A stretch of 64,000 nt of DNA, taken from JAAYTL01 sp031460505 (GTDB lineage Bacteria; Bacillota; Clostridia; Tissierellales; Tissierellaceae). Below are positions 17,601 through 25,896 of the stretch, in pieces. A program made the translations under genes and the position numbers. The DNA is taken from assembly GCA_031460505.1 (NCBI GenBank), contig JAVKTT010000004.1:186001-250000 (forward strand), read 5' to 3'. A model generated the notes under the pieces. The model worked only from the letters and a program-made list of their open reading frames with translations, was not told the origin of the DNA and searched no databases. The stretch's first letter is position 1; each line of letters starts with the position of its first letter.

Positions 17601-17847
17601 CTAGTTTCTTAATCTCTACCAAATCATCTTTTGTTAGCCCTAGGTTTGATACAATTCTAATATCCATCAAATTATAATCATCAAAGTATTTATCAGCTGT
17701 GTATTTCATGTCCTGAGGAGCAATTTTTAGTCCTGAAAAGAAGGCTACACCGATAACAATTATTGCTAAAATCGAAAAAAATCTTCCCTTCGATTTTAGA
17801 ATATCCCTTAAGGCATCTTTGACTAATGCAGATTTTTTCACTACCAT
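14635..17847 (-). CDS. FtsX-like ABC permease with long coiled-coil domain
   Basis: A large (1070-residue) permease with a cytoplasmic N terminus, a first membrane helix (about 21-40), a long extracellular region, then FtsX-type helices near 550-700 and a second MacB/FtsX domain with helices at about 730-750 and 945-1060. Between roughly 260 and 520 lies a Glu/Lys/Leu-rich coiled coil of repeated L..GE.EL...-type heptads. It overlaps the ATPase gene upstream by seven bases, so the two form one exporter. FtsX-type systems of this kind move lipids or peptides or work mechanically on envelope proteins. The substrate here is unknown. Confidence 0.88.
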   Translation of the reverse strand: MVVKKSALVKDALRDILKSKGRFFSILAIIVIGVAFFSGLKIAPQDMKYTADKYFDDYNLMDIRIVSNLGLTKDDLVEIKKLESIEDIKGSNSLDALTLLNEKESVIRIHSYASQDQINGMKLIEGRYPQKSNEVLAEAGKDLISNIPLNSKVNLYSGTDKDLSDDLENTEFTVVGTVQVPYYLSFEKGNSAIGNGRVSSYIIIPQENFKSDIFTDIYLTVEGAREINSYTEEYFEIIDPVVARLEELAEFRQNTRYDEIIDEATEKLEDGKSEYYEGKAEADKELADALIELEDAEIKILDGERELEKEERDFYRTIQEGKDKLKQAELDLVKGEEELDKAFRELNDKKEQAEEQFSMAELEIQKGEEAVIMLQSQVSELKAALENPLLPEEQRNKLSLDFETAKVMLEKTKDSVENGILELNAGKQALIQGEEELNRNRQILMESRDTIEQEKINLSQGERTGIRELNKAKEDLNQARIDLEEGIEEYNKAKLEVEEELEEAWNDILEAEKDILDIPEGKWYVLDRESHYSYMDYKGAADRIDAIAGVFPLFFALVAALVCLTTMTRMVDEQRGNIGTLKALGYGKGDIAFKYILYAFIATLVGCIFGIAIGYTVFPTVIFNAYGIMYILPTVQLLFDYKLAIGVSAVAIILTTFTTYSACSNELKENTATLMRPKAPRIGKTVFLEKIPFLWNRLHFSHKITIRNLLRYKRRFLMTVFGIAGCTALLLTGFGVRDSIRAVVDRQFGEIFIYDITLGLEEVGVDNLSKYAEIKDFALLQREGGSLSFNGINKDISIVVPENSTNISEFIRLRDPKTKEKINIPDEGLIITKQISNSMDIKIGDKVVLINNKDEEKEVEIIGITENYTSNYAYISNEYYVEIFSKELEYNEAIGHVINMTRTVEDKLSRDLLSEEGIVSVSFNTMARENFDEIISALGYVVVVIIVSAGSLAFVVLYNLTNVNISERVREIATIKVLGFYDNEVANYIYRENIILTFIGTLVGLVMGIFLHKFIMTTVEMDNIMFGLDLEPMSYIYSVLLTLAFSVFVNFVMYYKLRNIPMVESLKSVD

Positions 17848-18545
17848 TCAATCCTTTCTACCGGAATAGGATTTTTATTTACAGTTTGACTGTCTATTTT
17901 CCCATTCTTAACTCTTATTACTTTATCGCCCATTGGTGCAATAGCAAGATTGTGAGTGATTACCACAATAGTCATTCCCGTTTCTCTACCTGTATCCTGT
18001 AATAATTTTAATATTGATTTTCCTGTATTATAGTCTAATGCTCCCGTAGGTTCGTCACATAATAGTAATTTTGGACTTTTAGCCAATGCTCTTGCAATTG
18101 CAACTCTCTGTTGCTCACCACCAGATAATTGTGAAGGAAAATTCTTTTTTCTATGTCCTAGTCCAACAGCTTCTAAAATATCATTAGGATCTAATTCACT
18201 TTTACATATCTGTGTAGCCAACTCAATGTTTTCAATTGCAGTTAAATTCTGTACTAAATTATAAAACTGGAATACAAATCCTATATCATGCCTTCTATAT
18301 GTAATAAGCTCTTTTCTTGAAAACTTAGATACATCTTTATCATCAACAATAACCTGACCTGATGAGACTGTATCCATGCCACCAAGGATGTTTAAAATTG
18401 TACTTTTACCCGCTCCACTTGGTCCAGCTATTATGACAAACTCACCCTTATCTATGGAGAAGTCTGCTCCGCTCAATGCCTCTATTTCTACTTCTCCCAT
18501 TTGATATGTCTTTTTTACATCTTTAAACTCAATATAATTACTCAT
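17841..18545 (-). CDS. LolD/MacB-type ABC transporter ATPase
   Basis: A 234-residue ATPase with Walker A GPSGAGKST (near 40), Q-loop FQFYNL, the signature LSGGEQQRVAIARAL, Walker B LLLCDEPTGALD and the H-loop VVITHN. This is the MacB/LolD class that partners FtsX-like permeases. It is the first gene of its operon and overlaps the permease by seven bases. Confidence 0.92.
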   Translation of the reverse strand: MSNYIEFKDVKKTYQMGEVEIEALSGADFSIDKGEFVIIAGPSGAGKSTILNILGGMDTVSSGQVIVDDKDVSKFSRKELITYRRHDIGFVFQFYNLVQNLTAIENIELATQICKSELDPNDILEAVGLGHRKKNFPSQLSGGEQQRVAIARALAKSPKLLLCDEPTGALDYNTGKSILKLLQDTGRETGMTIVVITHNLAIAPMGDKVIRVKNGKIDSQTVNKNPIPVERIEW

Positions 18546-18604
18546 AAATCTTCTCCTATCTAATAAGAGTTAAACTCTCCTCTTGATTTATATTCTAATA
18601 ATAA

Positions 18605-18633
18605 ATTATATCACTATGTATTCTCTTTAACAA
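18605..18633 (-). promoter_or_regulatory. Promoter of the LolD/FtsX operon
   Basis: TTGTTA (18628-18633) and a perfect TATAAT (18605-18610) are 17 bases apart on the minus strand. A 13-base palindrome, AGAGTT-A-AACTCT (18566-18578), lies in the leader before the ribosome binding site and could be an operator or a small hairpin. Confidence 0.6.
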
Positions 18634-18710
18634 TGAAAGGAAATATTTCTTTTTCATGGTATAATATGCTACAATATTGATAATATACAACTAATGGAGG
18701 GATTGGAGAG

Positions 18711-19943
18711 ATGAATGAATTTCAACTTAAATTAGAGAAATATGCTGAACTTGCTGTAAAGGTAGGGATTAATTTAAAGGAAAAAGAAGGCCTAATAATA
18801 GGCGGAAATTTAGATAGTTTACCTCTAGCTAGGCTTGTTATGGCAAAAGCATATGAACTAGGAGCTAAGCATGTAGAATTTTCATTTAATGATGATGAGA
18901 TGAACCTTATTAGATATAAACATGGTAAGGATTATGTATTTGAAGAATATCCTCAGTGGAAAGTAGATTCTATAGAAGCAATGTATAAGGATAATTATCA
19001 CCACCTATTTATATCTGCACCAGATCCTGAATTATTAAAGGATATAGATGGAGATTTAGTAGCAAAGAATCAAAAAACAGCTTCATTGGCATCTACTCCT
19101 TTGATGAAATATAGGATGACAGGTCGTACAAAATGGTCAATAGTTGCAGTACCTTCTATACCTTGGGCAAAATCAGTATTCCCTGATTTTAGTGATGAAG
19201 ATGCTGTAGAAAAATTATGGGAGAAAATCTTTGAAGCAACTCGTATAGATCAAGAGGATCCTATTAATGCTTGGCAGATCCATGATAAAAATTTAAAGAA
19301 GTACAAGAATTTCTTAAACGAAAAAGAATTTGAAAAACTTGTTCTAAAAGGTCCTGGAACAGATATTGAAGTTTATTTGGCAGAAGACCATTACTGGATG
19401 GGCGGTTCAAAGGAAAGTTTAGAAGGAGCTGCTTATGTAGCTAACATGCCTACTGAAGAAGTATTTACTACTCCTCATAAGTTAAAAGTTAATGGCACAC
19501 TTAAAGCTACAAAACCACTTAGTTTAAATGGGAAACTTGTAGAAAACTTTGGCTTTACTTTTAAAGATGGTAAAGTAGTTGATTTCTATGCAGAAAAAGG
19601 ATATGAAGTATTAGAAAATCTATTAAATAATGACGAAGGTGCTAGATATCTAGGCGAAATAGCTCTTGTACAAGATGATTCACCTATTTCTAATACAGGT
19701 ATATTATTCAACAATACTTTATTTGATGAGAATGCATCTGTTCACTTTGCTCTTGGAAGAGCATATGCATATGCAATGAAAAATGGTTCTCAATTAACTG
19801 AAGAAGAATTAGCTTCTAAAGGTTCTAACTATAGTTTGATCCATGTTGACTTCATGGTTGGTGGACCTGATCTTGATATCACTGCCTATGAAAAGAATGG
19901 TAATGAAGTACAACTATTTAAAAATGGTAACTGGGTTATTTAA
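18711..19943 (+). CDS. M29-family aminopeptidase
   Basis: A 410-residue cytoplasmic metallo-aminopeptidase of the thermophilic aminopeptidase T / AmpS / PepS family. It shows the PTEEVFTTPH block near residue 258, YLGEIALVQDDSPIS with metal-ligand Glu near 320, NTLFDENASVHFALG and the C-terminal IHVDFMVGGPDLDI. It releases N-terminal amino acids from peptides, fitting an amino-acid-fermenting lifestyle. GGAGG(GATTGGAGAG) precedes the ATG. It is a single gene with its own terminator. Confidence 0.93.
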   Translation: MNEFQLKLEKYAELAVKVGINLKEKEGLIIGGNLDSLPLARLVMAKAYELGAKHVEFSFNDDEMNLIRYKHGKDYVFEEYPQWKVDSIEAMYKDNYHHLFISAPDPELLKDIDGDLVAKNQKTASLASTPLMKYRMTGRTKWSIVAVPSIPWAKSVFPDFSDEDAVEKLWEKIFEATRIDQEDPINAWQIHDKNLKKYKNFLNEKEFEKLVLKGPGTDIEVYLAEDHYWMGGSKESLEGAAYVANMPTEEVFTTPHKLKVNGTLKATKPLSLNGKLVENFGFTFKDGKVVDFYAEKGYEVLENLLNNDEGARYLGEIALVQDDSPISNTGILFNNTLFDENASVHFALGRAYAYAMKNGSQLTEEELASKGSNYSLIHVDFMVGGPDLDITAYEKNGNEVQLFKNGNWVI

Positions 19944-19951
19944 CATATGTA

Positions 19952-19990
19952 AAAAAATCCTATTGAGTTCATTCTCAATAGGATTTATTA
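19952..19990. terminator. Bidirectional terminator
   Basis: AATCCTATTGAG and CTCAATAGGATT arms with A run before and T-rich tail after. It separates the convergent aminopeptidase and FMN-lipoprotein genes. Confidence 0.85.
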
Positions 19991-20001
19991 ATTTAAATTA
20001 T

Positions 20002-20403
20002 TTACTTGTTTAGAGCTTCTTTAACTAGTTCTTTAAACTGCTCAGAACTTGTAGTAGCTCCTGATACTGCATCTACTTGATCTACATCTTGTCTCTTTAC
20101 AAGAGCATCTTCAAGTTGTTTATAAGCTTCTGCAGGGCTAACTCCGGATACACTCTTCATAGACTCAGCATATTCATCGTCTTCTGATTTTAGCTCACCA
20201 GCTTCATTATATTCATCGTAGTCAACTGAGACTATTTCCCCATTCTCTACTACTACTTCAACTACAGGAGTCCAACCTCTTTCATCCATCTCACCGTCAG
20301 CTTTAAATGTACCATCTTTATACTTAGCTTCATCGGTTGTACATCCAACTGCCATGGTCAATACCAAAGTAAGTACTAGACCAAATAATACCAACCTCTT
20401 CAT
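20002..20403 (-). CDS. FMN-binding lipoprotein
   Basis: A 133-residue secreted lipoprotein: Lys-Arg start, hydrophobic core and lipobox MAVGC (Cys21). The mature part is one FMN-binding domain, with VSGATTSSEQF near residue 114. The Thr in that motif is the usual site where ApbE attaches FMN covalently. Two such domains in tandem make the extracellular electron-transfer protein PplA of Listeria; this protein has just one. It probably holds flavin outside the membrane as an electron carrier. No apbE, ndh2 or eetAB lies nearby. It stands alone. Confidence 0.82.
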   Translation of the reverse strand: MKRLVLFGLVLTLVLTMAVGCTTDEAKYKDGTFKADGEMDERGWTPVVEVVVENGEIVSVDYDEYNEAGELKSEDDEYAESMKSVSGVSPAEAYKQLEDALVKRQDVDQVDAVSGATTSSEQFKELVKEALNK

Positions 20404-20534
20404 CTTAACACCTCAGTTCTATGTTATAGTTAATACATATTTAAATAAATATGTACATATGTATATTTACCCAATATTTATACATTTATCTACATTTTAT
20501 CCAATCTTTCATATATTATTAACATAAAACTACA

Positions 20535-21680
20535 CTATTCTAATATTTTTTTCTCTCTTAATCTATAATTAATATATTCACCCAAAAGTGTATATGCAAT
20601 TGAAAATAAAGGGATAAACAAAAGAATTCCCAATACTCCCATTAAACTTCCACCAACTGTTACAGCTACTAGTATCCACATTGAAGGTAGACCTGCTGCC
20701 TTTCCCACAACATGGGGATATATTAAATTACCTTCAATTTGTTGGATGATTAAAAACATTATTATAAATAAAAATGCCATTTTAAAATCAATAACCAATA
20801 TTAAAAATGCACCAATAAATGCTCCTATAAAGGCTCCAAATATTGGTATGATTGACGTTACTGCTATAGTCACACTTATCATCAAAGGATAAGGGAACCT
20901 AAATATGGTCATAGCAATAAAGAATAATGATCCAAGTATTATAGCTTCAAACAATTGCCCATGTAAAAAGCTGGAGAATGTTCTATTAGATAGATTAGCA
21001 ATATAAAATATTTTGTCAGCTACTTTTTTAGGACTAATAGCTAATATTAGTTTCCTCATCTGTCTAATAAGCTTTTCTTTCTGAAATAAAACGTATATTG
21101 AAAAAACAAAAGCTAATGCAAAGTTTATAGCTCCACTTACTACAGATATCGAGAAATTAAGTGTTGATTCTAAAACTGATATTAAACTATTCTTAGTAAA
21201 TTCAATGGAATTTACTCTTAATTGTTCCCAATCAAAATCTACAAATCTAGCCCATTCCATTAATTGTTCATTATCTTCTATAAAAAATGTCACATATTGC
21301 TGTATTCTTTCTATATAAATTGTGCTTTTATTGACTAAGTCCTGTAGTGTATTTATCAGTTCAGGTATTATTATAAAAGATATCAAAAGAAGAATACCAA
21401 TAAATAATATTAGTGTAATCAAAAAACTTATGCCTCTTCTTACACCAATACTTGTTTTTCTAAAAACTCCCTTGTTCCACGGAATCTTTTCTTCTAAAAA
21501 TTTCATGGGCCCATTTAATATAAAGGCTAATACCAATCCCAATATAAATGGTGAAATAATTGAAAAAAAGGTCTTGAGCACTGAAACTACAACTACAATA
21601 TTTTCAAGTAACCACATCAGAATAATTGCAAAGCTAATTAAAAATATGGCCTTTTTCATAAATTTGGAATTTAATTCCAT
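20535..21680 (-). CDS. AI-2E family transporter (YtvI-like)
   Basis: About 381 residues, full length for this family, with paired helices at the N terminus, a soluble linker (about 110-200) and five or more helices in the second half, including SVTIAVTSIIPIFGAFIGA and the QQIEGNLIYPHVVG block. Members export small molecules or sodium, and none of that can be deduced here. I place the start at ATG 21680, seven bases after AGAGG. Longer frames lack spacing. It is 35 bases downstream of the J-domain gene and probably cotranscribed. Confidence 0.88.
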   Translation of the reverse strand: MELNSKFMKKAIFLISFAIILMWLLENIVVVVSVLKTFFSIISPFILGLVLAFILNGPMKFLEEKIPWNKGVFRKTSIGVRRGISFLITLILFIGILLLISFIIIPELINTLQDLVNKSTIYIERIQQYVTFFIEDNEQLMEWARFVDFDWEQLRVNSIEFTKNSLISVLESTLNFSISVVSGAINFALAFVFSIYVLFQKEKLIRQMRKLILAISPKKVADKIFYIANLSNRTFSSFLHGQLFEAIILGSLFFIAMTIFRFPYPLMISVTIAVTSIIPIFGAFIGAFIGAFLILVIDFKMAFLFIIMFLIIQQIEGNLIYPHVVGKAAGLPSMWILVAVTVGGSLMGVLGILLFIPLFSIAYTLLGEYINYRLREKKILE

Positions 21681-21715
21681 AGACATACCTCTTTCGAATA
21701 TCAAAATTTATTCTA

Positions 21716-22498
21716 CTACATAGTCTTGTATCGCTCAATATTAGAATCACTTAAAAATTCATATGCATCATTGATTTTCTGAAACATCTGTGTTGCATTT
21801 GCAGCTTTATTCAAATCCGGATGGTATTCCTTTGCTTTTTTCCTATATGCCAATTTTATTTGATATTTATCAGCATCATAACCTACGCCTAGTAAATCGC
21901 AGCTTTCCTCATACTTTTTCTTAAACTCTATATTAGGATTTGCATAGGTTTGACCACCAGTATTATAGTTTCCATTTCCATAATCATACCAACCACCTTG
22001 GTAGGTTCGTTGTTGCTCATTCCATTGTCTAAATCTTTCTTCCCATTGTCTTTGTTGTTCTTGTTGACGTTGTTGCTGTTCTTTTCTAAGTTTTTCCTGT
22101 TCCATCCTCTTGTATTTATTTCCATAACCACTAAAGGAATCAAATCTTGCTTTTCTACCATGAATTAAATTATCTGCTTTATCAAATAAATACTCTGTAA
22201 TCATATACTTAACATACTTTAAAAGCGAAACAAACTTTGTCCCCAAAATTGGAATAATTACAAGAAGTAATATAAATGTCATTATTGCTGGATTAAAGAG
22301 TAAAGTAAGTGCAAAAGGACCAAATATGAAAAATATTAAACATCCACCCATACTGATAATTCCATATAAACCTCTACCTATGTATCTTACAAAGAGTACT
22401 ATCCCTTCAGTTATAGAAATAACTATATCAAATAAAACTGAGAGAAATTTTGCAATACCATTAATAATTGTTCCCCAAAATTTATTAAGTGCATTCAT
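21716..22498 (-). CDS. Membrane-anchored J-domain protein
   Basis: 260 residues with hydrophobic segments near 20-40 and 47-90, a Gln/Arg-rich linker (about 135-165) and a C-terminal J domain with the HPD motif (YHPDLNKA) near residue 227 that stimulates DnaK ATPase. A J domain at the C terminus behind membrane helices differs from classic DnaJ and suggests recruitment of DnaK to the membrane. It has no zinc-finger or substrate-binding domain. It is upstream of the AI-2E gene on the same strand. Confidence 0.82.
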   Translation of the reverse strand: MNALNKFWGTIINGIAKFLSVLFDIVISITEGIVLFVRYIGRGLYGIISMGGCLIFFIFGPFALTLLFNPAIMTFILLLVIIPILGTKFVSLLKYVKYMITEYLFDKADNLIHGRKARFDSFSGYGNKYKRMEQEKLRKEQQQRQQEQQRQWEERFRQWNEQQRTYQGGWYDYGNGNYNTGGQTYANPNIEFKKKYEESCDLLGVGYDADKYQIKLAYRKKAKEYHPDLNKAANATQMFQKINDAYEFLSDSNIERYKTM

Positions 22499-22601
22499 AT
22501 TGAATTAAACCTCTTCCTATCATCTAATCTTCTTAACATCTTCTTATATCTAATCACATTCTTATTAATATTTCAATATAAAATCTAGCAAAATTATACA
22601 T

Positions 22602-23519
22602 TTATTCTGTAGGATCCATATGGATTACAATACTGATACCTAGTTTTTTCTTGATTTCTTTCTCTATTCTATCTATTTCATTATGAATTTCAACAATGCT
22701 TAAATCATCAGATACCTCTGCATGAATGGAAGCGCTAATTCTACCTGGTCCATAATCATGAACTATTAAATCATGTGTACCTTTGATTCCTTCTCCACCT
22801 AATACAATAGAATTAATATTCTCTATTGTTTGTGGATCAGGAGCCGGACCTAAAATTAGGTGGACTGAGTCCTTTGCAATAGTAAAAGCAGAATAGATTA
22901 TTACTATTGAAATTACTAAACCTAAGATTCCATCTATAGGTAAAGATACAAAATTACCAACTATTGTGCCGACCACAACAGCTGAAGTTGCTAATACATC
23001 ATTTAAACTATCATATGCTATGGCTCTATTGATACTTGAATCTATCAATTTTCCAATATATTTATTGTATGAGAACATCCATAATTTAATGGATATAGAT
23101 GCTATCAGTATAATAATTGATATCCAATTAAATGCAACCTGCTCAGGATATCTAACTTTATCAAATGAAGTTCTAAGTAACTGAAGACCTACAGCAAATA
23201 TTATAAATGATACAACAAGTGAAGCTATATATTCAAACCTGCCATGACCATAAGGATGTTCTTTATCAGGTGGCATATTACTTAACTTTGCTCCAAATAT
23301 TGTGACTATTGACGTTCCCATATCACTTAAGTTATTAAAAGCATCTGATATAACTGCTATACTATTAATAACTAGTCCAATTGTTAACTTAACTAAAAAA
23401 AGTATGAAGTTATTTATTATCCCTAATATACCAGATAAAACTGCATAATTTTCTCTTACAATTACATTGTCTATATCTCCATAATTCTTTATAAATTTCC
23501 TAATAATTAATTTTATCAT
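22602..23519 (-). CDS. Cation diffusion facilitator family transporter
   Basis: A 305-residue divalent-metal/proton antiporter. It has the CDF metal site DAFNNLSDMGTS in the second helix, the HPYGHGRFEY loop, a second site around AYDSLNDVLATS and a C-terminal cytoplasmic domain with HDLIVHDYGPG and ASIHAEV. The metal (Zn, Mn or Fe) cannot be fixed from sequence. It is a single gene. Confidence 0.92.
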   Translation of the reverse strand: MIKLIIRKFIKNYGDIDNVIVRENYAVLSGILGIINNFILFLVKLTIGLVINSIAVISDAFNNLSDMGTSIVTIFGAKLSNMPPDKEHPYGHGRFEYIASLVVSFIIFAVGLQLLRTSFDKVRYPEQVAFNWISIIILIASISIKLWMFSYNKYIGKLIDSSINRAIAYDSLNDVLATSAVVVGTIVGNFVSLPIDGILGLVISIVIIYSAFTIAKDSVHLILGPAPDPQTIENINSIVLGGEGIKGTHDLIVHDYGPGRISASIHAEVSDDLSIVEIHNEIDRIEKEIKKKLGISIVIHMDPTE

Positions 23520-23588
23520 TTGATTAAAATCCTCCTCATTTATTTATCCCCATTATTACTTAAAAGTAACATGATTATTAGTATAATG

Positions 23589-23614
23589 TAAAAAAAGTAG
23601 GTCATTGACCTACT
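23589..23614 (-). terminator. Terminator overlapping the L,D-transpeptidase stop
   Basis: AGTAGGTC and GACCTACT arms with a three-base loop, then TTTTTT on the minus strand. The stop codon lies inside the stem. Confidence 0.88.
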
Positions 23615-24597
23615 GAGGTTAAATCTCTTATTATCCAAACAGGAGTATTGTATTCAACTATATCAAATAAATACTCAATATCTTCATTGTACATTCTAAT
23701 ACACCCTAGGGAAACATATTTTCCTATACTATTAACATCAGAATTACCATGTATACCATAAGTACCTCCACCTTTGATACTTAACCCAAGCCACCTTTTC
23801 CCTAATGGATTATTAGGAGCTCCACCTTTGATTGGTTTAAATCTACCTGCACCACCCCAATAAGGGTTAACAAATTTTGTAGCTATATAGAATTTACCTT
23901 CAGGTGTGTATTCCGGTGTCTTTCCAGTTGCTATTGGATATTTATTTATTAATTCTCTATTATCATAATGATACAAAGTATTGCTTCCCTTATTAATCAA
24001 TATCCACTTCCCTTTTGGTACATCCTCCGGTAACTCTATTTCATAGTAATTTATGTTTATTAAACTTGTTTTCATATCCTCATTAATAGCACTAAAGGTT
24101 TTTGGTCCAATTATTCCATCAGGATTTAAATTATTAGCCTTTTGAAAATCAATAACTGCTTTGTTTAAATTTGAATCAAAATAATATCCTTCACCTAAAT
24201 CTGTATAACCCTTGAGTTCTAGGTACTTTCTTATTCTAAATACTTCATCACTAACGATACCTTCTCTTAATTGCAAGGGAGCTATATTGAATTCAATAAC
24301 TTCAACAACATCTTCTACTATTGGTTCTTCTTCAGTTTTATCAGATTCATTTACTAAATTATCTTCAATATCTTCTTTCTTTTCTTCTGTTTGCTCTTCT
24401 ATGATTCCATTATTTTCTTCATTTTGGTCTATTATATCATTAATATGTTCATTTTGGTCATTATTAATTAGATTTAATTCTTTCTCTAACACGGCTACTC
24501 CAAAGTTCACATCTGTTGAATAACTTATACTGCTTTCTACTAAACTAGTTAATAATAAAAACAAAAGAAAAAAGCTGAAAATTTTCTTTAAATACAT
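23602..24597 (-). CDS. L,D-transpeptidase with peptidoglycan-binding domain
   Basis: A 331-residue secreted wall enzyme. A signal segment (residues 5-25) is followed by an acidic Asn/Glu-rich linker (about 40-105), a PG_binding_1 repeat (about 110-165: LRKY-like helices and NPDGIIGPKTFSAI) and a YkuD catalytic domain (about 200-328) with the His of GIHGN and the catalytic Cys of SLGCIRM. It makes 3-3 peptidoglycan crosslinks or attaches proteins to the wall. It is a single gene. Confidence 0.92.
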   Translation of the reverse strand: MYLKKIFSFFLLFLLLTSLVESSISYSTDVNFGVAVLEKELNLINNDQNEHINDIIDQNEENNGIIEEQTEEKKEDIEDNLVNESDKTEEEPIVEDVVEVIEFNIAPLQLREGIVSDEVFRIRKYLELKGYTDLGEGYYFDSNLNKAVIDFQKANNLNPDGIIGPKTFSAINEDMKTSLININYYEIELPEDVPKGKWILINKGSNTLYHYDNRELINKYPIATGKTPEYTPEGKFYIATKFVNPYWGGAGRFKPIKGGAPNNPLGKRWLGLSIKGGGTYGIHGNSDVNSIGKYVSLGCIRMYNEDIEYLFDIVEYNTPVWIIRDLTSVGQ

Positions 24598-24792
24598 TTC
24601 GATACCCCCAATTAGATAAATAACTATATATAATTCTATTCACAGACTTATTAAATGTTGCTTAAACAGGCTATAATAAAAATTTTGTAATCTTTTTGTT
24701 AATTTTATTTTTTCATGGGTATACACTAGATACTCAATGAAACTTAAAAAATATTGATTAATAAATTTAATAATATTAATGGAGGTTATTGT

Positions 24793-25350
24793 ATGACAAA
24801 GATAGGTATAATACTAGGTTCCACTAGACCGGGAAGAAACGGAGAAGCTGTTGCTAAATGGGTTTTAGAGCAAAGCAAAAATAGAACAGACGCAGAATTT
24901 GAATTAGTTGATATTGCTGATTTTGATTTACCACTATTGGATGAACCAATGCCAGCAGGATATAGACAATACACAAAAGATCATACAAAGAGATGGTCAG
25001 AAAAAATAGAAGAATTTGATGGATATATAATGGTAACTCCAGAATATAATCATTCAACATCTGGAGCTTTAAAGAATGCTATAGATTTTCTAGCACAAGA
25101 ATGGGCTAATAAAGCAGTTGGATTTGTAAGCTATGGTAGTGCAATGGGTGTTAGAGCTGTTGAAACATTAAGACTTATCGCAGGAGAATTGCAAATGGCA
25201 GACGTTAGACAACAAGTAATGTTCTCACTATTTACAGATTTCAAAGATATGAGTGAGTTTACACCAGCTGATTACCACAAAGATTCAGTGCAAACTCTAT
25301 TTGATCAAGTAGTAGCATGGAGTAATGCACTTAAAGTATTAAGAGGATAA
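24793..25350 (+). CDS. NAD(P)H-dependent FMN reductase
   Basis: About 185 residues with a flavodoxin-like fold of the FMN_red family: GIILGSTRPGRNGEAVA phosphate-binding loop at the N terminus, VTPEYNHSTSGALKNAIDFL near residue 80 and FVSYGSAMGVRAVETLR. It reduces free flavin or quinones using NAD(P)H. The start at 24793 follows GGAGG by seven bases. The longer frame from 24754 has no ribosome binding site. It is a single gene with its own terminator. Confidence 0.9.
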   Translation: MTKIGIILGSTRPGRNGEAVAKWVLEQSKNRTDAEFELVDIADFDLPLLDEPMPAGYRQYTKDHTKRWSEKIEEFDGYIMVTPEYNHSTSGALKNAIDFLAQEWANKAVGFVSYGSAMGVRAVETLRLIAGELQMADVRQQVMFSLFTDFKDMSEFTPADYHKDSVQTLFDQVVAWSNALKVLRG

Positions 25351-25362
25351 GGATAATAATTG

Positions 25363-25394
25363 AAGGACCTACTATTTTTAGTAGGTCCTTTTTT
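25363..25394 (+). terminator. Terminator after the FMN reductase gene
   Basis: AGGACCTACTA and TAGTAGGTCCT arms followed by TTTTTT. Confidence 0.9.
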
Positions 25395-25405
25395 AATTGC
25401 TATAA

Positions 25406-25696
25406 TCATTTGCTTGATTCTGTATAGCTTACATATAATCCTTTAAATTTCAAGAACTTAGACAAACTAATAGAGATTATACTACTATCATCAAATCTTT
25501 TATCAACAAATACATTAATATTATTAATTTCTTTTAAAATGTATGAGGTCAAATCTTTAGGTTTTCGTAATGATATCTTTGGCATTAGAGTAGCAACTCC
25601 ACAACACCTAACAGCATTTGTATCTACTTTAATAAATACTTCTTTACCGTTTTCAATAATATATTGCTCCGCTTCTGAAGTTATTTCAATTATCAT
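25406..25696 (-). CDS. Small CC-motif protein (CC/Se motif, HesB-like)
   Basis: About 96 residues from the ATG at 25696, which follows AGGAGG by six bases. An upstream frame to 25768 lacks a ribosome binding site. The central motif is VRCCGVATLMPKI. It resembles the small clostridial family called CC/Se motif (seleno)protein, in which one Cys can be selenocysteine. A relation to HesB/IscA-type iron-sulfur proteins is possible but unproven. It is divergent from the regulator at 25897, with 200 bases between the two starts. Confidence 0.65.
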   Translation of the reverse strand: MIIEITSEAEQYIIENGKEVFIKVDTNAVRCCGVATLMPKISLRKPKDLTSYILKEINNINVFVDKRFDDSSIISISLSKFLKFKGLYVSYTESSK

Positions 25697-25822
25697 TTTA
25701 TCCCTCCTAAAAATTATATTTAAAGTATATTTCAAACTTATATTAACATAAACCATTAAATCTTTCATTACTATTTACTCATGTAAATTGTCTCCCCTCC
25801 TTCTAATTGTAATAAAATATTT

Positions 25823-25836
25823 TAGATGTCCATCTA
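25823..25836 (+). promoter_or_regulatory. Candidate operator of the exporter regulator
   Basis: TAGATG and CATCTA arms around TC form a near-perfect palindrome just upstream of the -35. A further CATCTA half-site (25851-25856) lies between -35 and -10. The position suits autoregulation by the ArsR-type regulator encoded downstream. Confidence 0.5.
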
Positions 25837-25842
25837 ATACTG

Positions 25843-25871
25843 TTGACATACATCTAATATTATAGTAATAT
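25843..25871 (+). promoter_or_regulatory. Promoter of the regulator/exporter operon
   Basis: A perfect TTGACA (25843-25848) and TAATAT (25866-25871), 17 bases apart, about 25 bases before the regulator start. Confidence 0.65.
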
Positions 25872-25896
25872 AATGGCAACTAGAAGGAGTGATTTA

